Assembly (NCBI GenBank): GCA_902806595.1
Contig: CADCXC010000009.1
Coordinates: forward strand, 1,860,001-1,924,000
Direction: 5' to 3'
From: Pyrenopolyporus hunteri
Taxonomy: Eukaryota > Ascomycota > Sordariomycetes > Xylariales > Hypoxylaceae
Length of the DNA stretch: 64,000 nt
Below are positions 57,484 through 64,000 of this stretch, one piece after another (within the stretch, counting starts at the first letter, position 1; every line of letters begins with the position of its first letter). The translations under genes were made by a program, and so were the position numbers. Below the pieces are notes generated by a model that saw nothing but the letters and a program-made list of their open reading frames with translations, was not told the DNA's origin and ran no database searches.

Positions 57484-59773
57484 CTATACAAGGACTCCTT
57501 CATCATCCCCCTCTTTCCCACCTTCTTCTTCTTCTTCTTCCTCCCAATCTACTTCGTTAGCCATTTCTTCGGCTTTCCTTTGAATTTCAGCTAGGCCACT
57601 AAGTTCAGCAACATAGTCCTTGTCTTCAAGAGCACGCTTAACGAACTCCCACCCTTGAGTCCGGTACGCAGAAATTATTGGCTTGCTGCATGCACTGCAG
57701 CAAGGATATGAATGGCCTTTAATGTTAAGGCTCTGGAACTTGTTCAAAAACCCGCGAATTTGGTGTGGTACTATGCCAAGGGCATGCTCGTCCTTAGGGT
57801 CAATTTCGTACGCCCCCGAGGAAGAGCCTGTTACGGGGGCTGGAGCATGCTGGCCCAAGGGATGTTGTAGGAGACTCGTCAGTAGCTCGACGAGAAGAGC
57901 GGACGCAATAGCTGCGATACCGGGTCGTGTGACTGTACACTGTTGGTCGAGGGTCAAGTCCTTCTGAGACTATCTAAGAGTTAGCTACCTGGGCGGTGCT
58001 ACCTCGAAAGTGCGACTTACATCTCCTGGCGCCACTACATCGTTGCAGAAGTAACAGCCTAGCGTTTCTTCGCTGCCGTCCGTGGGTTCTGCACCATGTC
58101 GCATAACTACGTAGGTATCGAAGCCGAGAGCCGCGTTCATGACGATCTTTCCCGCCGCCTTGCCCATCACAGTAGGGAGCCATCGCGACTCTCTACTGTC
58201 CATCAAAAGGAAAATCGCGTCATGTTCATCGATTAAGGATTTCAATTTCTCGAAGTCGGCCTGAGATTTCCCTACTAAAGGATGGCCCAGCATGGGAACC
58301 GAAAGAACGTGGCCCTCGCTGTCGACACCTGGATAGATTTCCTTGAGCACCTCTGCTGCCCGAGTCGCCTTCGGAGCTCCCCCTTTCAAGCAATCGTTGT
58401 AAGTGAACAATGGTTGCCTCACAGGATTGGAGAAGGATACTGCGCCGTAATCGACAAAGGTGATCTTGCGCACGCCCCATCCCATAAGATTCCTCGAGAC
58501 GTAGCTACCAAGCGTACCGGCACCAAGAAGAAGACATTTGGTATTCTTAATGATGTCGAGATTAAGATTGGGCGAAATCCTCCATTTCATCAATTTGAGG
58601 TTAAGGTCAACTGACTGATCTGCTAATCGAGTAGGGTCCATAGATTCCGCAAGGCTTACCGACCTTGCCATTAGTTTTCCAGCTGGATTTCGCTCCCAGC
58701 CAGTAGCTTTGGGCATCTCGGTTGTTTCGATATTGTCCACAGGATCCATACCGAGCGGAAGAACTATGCTGCGGGCTTCGTGTCTGCGGGCTTGTATGTC
58801 TCGGTAGCAGAGAATTTGGACCTTGGTTAGATGGAATCTTTGTCTTACAAGCACCAATAGGTTTCTAAGAGGCCATGCGGGATGCTCCTCGTATGTAGAC
58901 GGATCAACGAACGCCACATATTTATCTTCATCAGGTACGCCGCGAAAGAATCCGGACTCAAATTCGCGAAGCGAGCCTACCTCCCACCTGTATCCAATGT
59001 CTTCCGTCGTTACTTCGAGCGGAGATTGAACGCTAGCTGTTCTCTTCCCCCGGATCTTCTTGGCTAAGAAGAAGCCATGTTCCCTGGCGTCGACTGTGTA
59101 TCGCCAAGTTCCTACGCGGTCAACTAAAGCCGTAGTTTCCGCTGCTGTAAAGTGGAGGGTATCTCCTATACGTTTCCATTGAGGATCGGAATGCAGAGTT
59201 GGAAATCCAAACCAGTAAGTCATTCGGTATTTCTTGAGGTCTGCATAGGATAGGATGATGTAATGTGAAAGGAGCGAAGGAACTGAATATATAGTACCGT
59301 CCTTGATGGCATCCCATATCTATACATTAATATTAGTTCGGGACCCGGCGTTAAATGGCGAGTTGATAAGGGAGGACAAACCTGGCGTGCTGCGTTGTGG
59401 ATCATCTCCGTTTTATCTACTTGTTTGAAGGCTTCTAAGGTGTTTGTGTTTCTAATGATACCTTCGGCCCTTACAGCATTTAACGGCACACTGCGGACGG
59501 TGTAATTAGCCGAGGAGGGGCGTGAATCAACGACAACCATCAACGATACGATATAAGCAAGACGCAAACATACTTGTTACTGGTGAGAGCGCTGGCCAAG
59601 ACCTGCATCTTCACGCTATCGTCCGGCGCTGTGCCGGGGCGAGGCTCGTAGAGCCCCAGGACGGGTCGTGCAGAGTCGCTCAGCTTGTCATGGTCTAGCT
59701 TGGAGGCAAAGAAGGCCGAGTAGAAGGGCAGCTCGATCTCGGAGGAGAATGGCGCAAACTTGAGCGCAGCCAT
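57484..59773 (-). CDS. ATG7: autophagy E1-like activating enzyme Atg7 (697 aa)
   Basis: Activates the ubiquitin-like proteins Atg8 and Atg12 for autophagosome formation. Four exons: 59773-59574, 59490-59382, 59319-58021 and 57969-57484, with introns of 51-83 nt. The N-terminal domain begins KFAPFSSEIELPFYSAFFAS, the usual Atg7 opening. The adenylation domain has the nucleotide loop LLLGAGTLGSYVSRNLMGWG (GAGTLG about 369-374), FVDYGAVSFSNPVRQPLF and LLMDSRESRWLP. Cys pairs CYFCND and CCSAC probably bind zinc. The catalytic Cys is residue 547 in QQCTVTRPG, located in the last exon. The C-terminus has the Atg3-binding helix region (EFVKRALEDKDYVAELSG, then LAEIQRKAEEM) and an acidic tail. An upstream in-frame ATG (59875) was not chosen because family members start near MAALKFAPF. 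Confidence 0.95.
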
Positions 59774-60968
59774 GCCGCTGGAAGGGGTGGGTGGATTGTT
59801 GGTCGACGCAGTAGTGATGGCTAACGTAAAGCAGAGGCACTGAGGAATGCGCCTAAGCTGCGTCGCAAATATCAATCCCAGGTAGTCTATTGTTGTTAAA
59901 TCGATGATCTATAAGATATTACGCCGTGGAAAGTAAGTATCTAGTGAGAGTGAGTAGCGAAATCACTCGGCGTTGAAGACGTCAACTGAAGTGAGGAGGA
60001 GGGGCAGCTCAAATCGATCGGTTCGTAGGTACATGTAGTTGATGAGAGCGGGGCGGGCGTTTTTGATCTGGATGCGGGTTACGACTGCTGAGGGATGACA
60101 TATGAGAACGGAGGCTAAAACCGCTGTCTCAGGTACCTTAGGTACGCGGGTAGGTACCTACCTACCTGAGGTACGAATGTACGTTAACCTGGGGACGATA
60201 ACCCACAACGGCAACGACGATGGCGACAGGTAGCAACAATAGCAATGGCCTGATGCCAGATAGATGTAAAGACAATGAATCAAGTGGTAAATAAAACAAG
60301 TAGGTAGATATTGTGGGTTTCCGCGCGCCTGGGAGGAATGTAGGTATCTTATAATATATCAATTAGGTACTTACTACCTAGGTATGTTAGGTAAGTTTAG
60401 CTCAAGATAGGCGGATCACATGGTCATATTTCAAGAGTCACGACGTGACTATGGGCAGTGAGTGAGATGCTGCTGATGCAAATGTAGGGCTAGGACACCG
60501 ACGTCTCCGCTGACGTGACCTGCTAGCCTGCCAGGGGCACCTGAGAGGGAAGAATAAACTGCTGCAGGTGCACCTTCTATTAGGCTTCTCTTGGCGATGC
60601 ACTTCCATCTCGTGCCTACTACGCACCACGGATTTGTAGGTAGTACGATACGTACGTTCCACACCAGGTACCAATCACACCCACACAGCTTGGTAGGTAC
60701 CTACTTACATGTATTGATGCGTGGGGTATGTAGGTACTTATGTAAGGTGCCTAGGTACCATTACCTACATGTAAGGCACGGTAGGTCGAACTCTGCTGGG
60801 TAAATTCCGCTAGTGGTTTTTTTTTCTTTATTAGGTTCGTTTCCTCCCAACTTGACGTGACGCGACGCGTCCTCAACGCTAGGGAACCGCTTCCGAACGT
60901 GAGACCTTCTATAAACCTCGGTTACGATCTTGGCAGCCCATGAACAAAATCGTTACACTGCGTATAAG
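59774..60968. other. divergent intergenic region, ATG7 / dCMP deaminase
   Basis: Contains several long palindromic TAGG/CCTA patches: 60131-60178, 60361-60392 and 60691-60765. No gene was recognised. Confidence 0.5.
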
Positions 60969-62197
60969 ATGCTGATCGGAATTTGTGGTGGTAAAGTGCC
61001 CAACCCTACCCGATGCCCTTTTGCCGTTTAGCACTCTCCCACTTACAATAATTCCTAGCAAAATGCGCCGGTAAGAGCACGGTAGCTCAGTACCTAATAG
61101 ACCACCACGGCTTCAAGAAGTTACACTTAGAAGTATCAGCGACCCCAAACGGTACTCCCTCGGCCGCATCGGAATCCGAAGCAGATTTAGTTATTCCCGA
61201 ACCTCCCAGGAAGAGTCTTCCTCTATGTTCGAAGAAGACCGCCACATCCTATACCTTCGCCACGACCGCGGCGCTTCTAGACTTCGTAACGAAGAAGTGG
61301 CGCTCGCGGTGGGTTACTACCGACATTCACAATGAGGCCGTCCTAGAAATCCTGAATAGACGGCCATTCTTCATACTGATTAGTGTCGATGCACCACTGA
61401 CCGTGCGCTGGAGACGCTACCAAGCGCGGTGCAGCGGGCAACAGGAGACAGATAATCAAGATCCGATCAGTCTCGAAGACTTTGTGTCCGAATCTGACCG
61501 CCACCTGTACAATGCGTCCTCGGGCGTTCTCCCCCTAATGTCACGGGCCACGATCCGGCTGTTGAATACTTCTTCAGACCTCGCACACCTGTACGCCACT
61601 CTGGGTAAGCTTGACTTGACGAACCCGGACCGCCTGCGCCCCAGCTGGGATAGCTACTTCATGTCTTTGGCGTCCCTAGCTGCGCAGAGGTGTAATTGCA
61701 TGAAACGTGCCGTCGGATGCGTATTAGTAGACTCCAAACACCACGTCATCAGCACGGGCTACAACGGGACCCCCCGGCACCTGCTAAACTGCGGAGAGGG
61801 CGGGTGTCCTCGCTGTAACTCGGGCGAGAGCAGTGGCGCATCATTATCGACCTGCCTTTGCCTCCACGCCGAGGAAAATGCTTTGTTGGAGGCTGGTCGG
61901 GAGAGGATTCGCGACGGAAGCATTTTGTATTGCAATACGTGCCCATGTCTTACGTGCAGTATCAAAATCGTACAGGTTGGTATTACCGAGGTAGTGTATA
62001 ACCAAGGATACAGTATGGATTCAGACACAGCCAAAATCTTCAGCAACGCCGGCATAAAACTAAGACAGTTCTCTCCGGTATGCATCCGATTTTTCTTTGG
62101 TATCTGCAGTTGTATAGGAGAATCAATGCTAACCTACACGCAGCCGGCCAACGGACTGATCCATCTGGAGAAGATGGAACTTTACGGAGGCTCTTAA
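60969..62197 (+). CDS. DCD1: deoxycytidylate (dCMP) deaminase (364 aa)
   Basis: Converts dCMP to dUMP, supplying thymidylate synthesis. Exons are 60969-60990 (22 nt), 61059-62077 and 62144-62197. Splicing gives MLIGICGAKCAGKSTVAQYL, a P-loop-like N-terminal domain also present in yeast Dcd1 (as GTRCAGKES in memory). The C-terminal zinc-dependent domain has SWDSYFMSLASLAAQRCNCM, CVLVDSKHHVISTGYNGTP, the proton-shuttle HAEENALLEAG (His277, Glu279) and PCLTC (Cys304, Cys307). A further CPRCNSGES loop may bind structural zinc. The last exon supplies GLIHLEKMELYGGS. The linker between the two domains is longer than I would expect for the yeast enzyme and includes a Ser/Pro-rich segment. The gene is divergent from ATG7. 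Confidence 0.94.
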
Positions 62198-62674
62198 CAC
62201 ACAACCTAACCTAGAGAACTTTGCTTGATGTCCATATCCGAAACAGCAAAGCTGTGATAGATCTGGCGTTCGAAGAGACCGCGATTCAAAAATTCATGTG
62301 AAAATGCGTCCGCCTGTCACCAAAAGAGCCATCGAATACTACTGGATTTGGGCGAGTGTGTTCAAACTGATTGTCATTAGAGAAAATTAGAGTATTTGAA
62401 GCTCTGTCGTGACTGGCATCTTCCAATAAGAGCTTGTTAGTTAACAAGTGTATGTTAAGCACGTAATGCAGAACATGACTATCGTTCTTCGACCACCACC
62501 CACCGACTTCAGTCCCTATGCCCCTTCGAATAGATATACCGTATTTGGCGAGGACGGAGGCTCCGCCGAATCGAAATGGGCAAATCTTTACTGATGTCTC
62601 GTTCCGTCGTCTGTGCTAACTCCTTCGCGTCCCCTCCCCCATTAGACCTCGTACATATCCTTACTCATGTTCGC
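62198..62674. other. convergent intergenic spacer
   Basis: 3' flanks of DCD1 and the small membrane-protein gene. No other feature was seen. Confidence 0.5.
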
Positions 62675-62980
62675 TTATGCCGGGATAGCGGCCTTCCGGG
62701 CTCTTCGCTTCGCAACCAACTTGGATATCCAGAGGCCGATCAGACCAACCCCCACAACGAAAACGATGCAGAACACGACGATGACACCGGGTTCTTGTTG
62801 CTACTGAGCGTTAGTGTTTCCATTTATACTGTAGTGTTGTTCCCTAGCATAATCCTTGAATAACTCCAATGATCAAGATGGGTTTGCGACGGGGTATGCT
62901 TCACGTACAGCCCAGTTCTGGCGAGGGACGATGTGGCTAAAGGTGTCGCGAGCGACAATGGCGTTGTTGATCGCAGGCAT
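62675..62980 (-). CDS. 65-aa single-span membrane protein
   Basis: Exon 1 is 62980-62909 and exon 2 is 62800-62675, joined by a 108-nt intron (GTACGT donor, CTCAGTAG acceptor). The phase is 0. The product starts MPAINNAIVARDTFSHIVPR and continues QNWAQQEPGVIVVFCIVFVV. It has one clear transmembrane helix (VIVVFCIVFVVGVGLIGLWI) followed by a very basic cytosolic tail (SKLVAKRRARKAA). The positive-inside pattern suggests a type III or tail-anchored-like topology. I have the impression that similar unnamed small proteins occur in other Sordariomycetes; the function is unknown. A strong 3' splice site at 62990, nine bases upstream of the ATG, suggests an additional 5' UTR intron. Confidence 0.7.
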
Positions 62981-62989
62981 AGTGGCGGA

Positions 62990-63298
62990 CTGCAAAAAGA
63001 GAATTAGTTAGTATTGGCACTAAGGAAGCCGGCATCCGATGGAAGTTGTGAGGAGGCCAATTGAGTAATTGACAGAATGATTAGGCCTAGCGGCGTGAAA
63101 TCGGGGCGATGCGGTGAATTGATAGAAAAGAGCGCAAGTGGCGGTTTATTGCGTGGAATGAATTTGACTCGGCATTGGAGAGCTGTACCGGGGGAAATTC
63201 GGCGACGCGAAAGAAACCGCAATACGATTGGGAAATTCTGGTGTAGCTGGCGGACGAGCTTGCTGAGCTTCCAATTGACTTCACAAAATGTGGCTTAC
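62990..63298 (-). other. probable 5' UTR intron of the 65-aa protein gene
   Basis: On the minus strand a GGAGAG|GTAAGC donor at 63298 pairs with ATACTAACTAATTCTCTTTTTGCAG ending at 62990 (branch TACTAAC, polypyrimidine tract, CAG). The interval is non-coding. Another GTGAGT donor near 63886 could belong to a further leader exon. Confidence 0.5.
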
Positions 63299-64000
63299 CT
63301 CTCCAGACGGTTAGAGCGGAATATGGTTGCTATGTGGAGTGCAGATGGTGGACTTGGTTGCGATGGTTTGGAGCTTGACTGTTGCTTGACGGGTCAGAAA
63401 AGCTGAATCTGCGAACAACACAAGCCCTTGAATGAGGATCGAAAGGAAGATTTTCCGCAAGGACGAGTGAGTTGAGAGAGAAGAGCAAGAAAAGAAGAAG
63501 GGAAAGATGGGAAAGGTTCGGGTCAAAAAGGAAATAATAAAATGAACCCTCGGCGTTAGACCTGGAGACGAGGACAACAAAAAAAAAAGCTTGTTCCGGG
63601 GCGGGAGCTCGGTAAGCGTGCAGCAACCAGGGCGGATGAGTTTCTGCGCGATTTTGTAGGTGGAGGCTTTACAGGCACCGGGGTCACCGGACCCACAGAG
63701 TGGATAGCTGTATTATTGTAATGCCGCAAATTGGGTATGGCTAAGGGAACATCTGATCGGCGGGCAATAGGGAATGCGAAATGCGACGACTCTTGTTGCC
63801 GCGAGCAAACCGGACTCGAGCGTGGCATGGGTCGACGGAGGTGTTTCGCTGTAAAAGTTCGCCAATTGGAAAGGTATCTCGACTCACCGTCTGGTATCCG
63901 GATCTGACGACCCTTTGCGAATTGCTACGGGGTTATATCGCGTCGCGAAGGGTTCAGCTGTGGATTCTGGGATTCTGGAGAGAGCGGTATCGTAGGATTT
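63299..64000. other. leader or promoter region at window edge
   Basis: No supported coding region. Minus-strand frames here (for example 63556-63828) are Pro/Ser-rich without family features. The final 114 bases are open in one minus-strand frame up to a GTGAGT donor and could be a leader exon or the end of an exon from a gene beyond the window. Confidence 0.35.

Noticed and set aside
1..64000. Secondary-metabolite cluster, CRISPR array, transposon or viral insertion
   Set aside because: No PKS/NRPS/terpene enzymes, spaced direct repeats, transposase/reverse-transcriptase motifs or long terminal repeats were seen.

Overview
The window looks like nuclear DNA of a filamentous ascomycete, probably a Sordariomycete. 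The evidence is short introns (51-119 nt) with GTAAGT/GTATGT donors, CTAAC-type branch sites and CAG/TAG acceptors, plus recognisable ascomycete orthologues (Ecm33, Mnn9/Anp1, Pcs60, Atg7, dCMP deaminase, sphingolipid 4-desaturase). Gene-dense blocks alternate with gene-poor stretches rich in TAGG/CCTA words such as CCTAGGTACCT. I reconstructed 22 complete gene models plus one 3' fragment and one intron-less hypothetical ORF, joining exons by splice signals, reading phase and protein-family continuity. No tRNA, rRNA, CRISPR array, transposon ORF or secondary-metabolite cluster was seen.

Layout. 1-5.5 kb: C-terminal end of one gene, a small probably mitochondrial protein (2926-3650), otherwise empty. 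5.5-15.3 kb: mitochondrial NAD-type carrier (-), complex III subunit QCR7 (+), Golgi mannosyltransferase of the Anp1/Mnn9/Van1 family (-), 3-methyladenine DNA glycosylase (+). 15.3-18.9 kb: gene-poor. 18.9-26.9 kb: GPI-anchored wall protein Ecm33 (+), SPF45/RBM17-like splicing factor (-), peroxisomal Pcs60-type acyl/oxalyl-CoA synthetase (+), a low-complexity hypothetical ORF (-). 28.5-39 kb: YCII-like mitochondrial protein (+), DUF2408 protein (-), ribosomal stalk P1 (+), UBA-UBX protein (-), VAP/Scs2 (+), sphingolipid delta-4 desaturase (-). 39-49 kb: mostly gene-poor, holding an F-box protein (-) and a 47-residue three-exon microprotein (+). 49.9-64 kb: J-domain membrane protein (+), MFS transporter (-), nucleotidyltransferase-fold protein (-), Atg7 (-), dCMP deaminase (+), a 65-residue single-span membrane protein (-).

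These are scattered housekeeping genes (respiration, wall and glycan synthesis, DNA repair, splicing, peroxisome, ER contact sites, autophagy, nucleotide supply), not one pathway. Neighbours often form divergent pairs with shared promoters (NAD carrier/QCR7, SPF45/PCS60, DUF2408/P1, UBX/VAP, ATG7/DCD1) or convergent pairs.

No obviously new multi-gene system was found. The least expected items are two spliced microprotein genes, 13- and 15-nt microexons, a stop-free 60-nt intron inside the splicing-factor gene, repeated use of the downstream AG where two acceptors compete, and a nucleotidyltransferase-fold protein whose metal-binding Asp pair appears as Asn.
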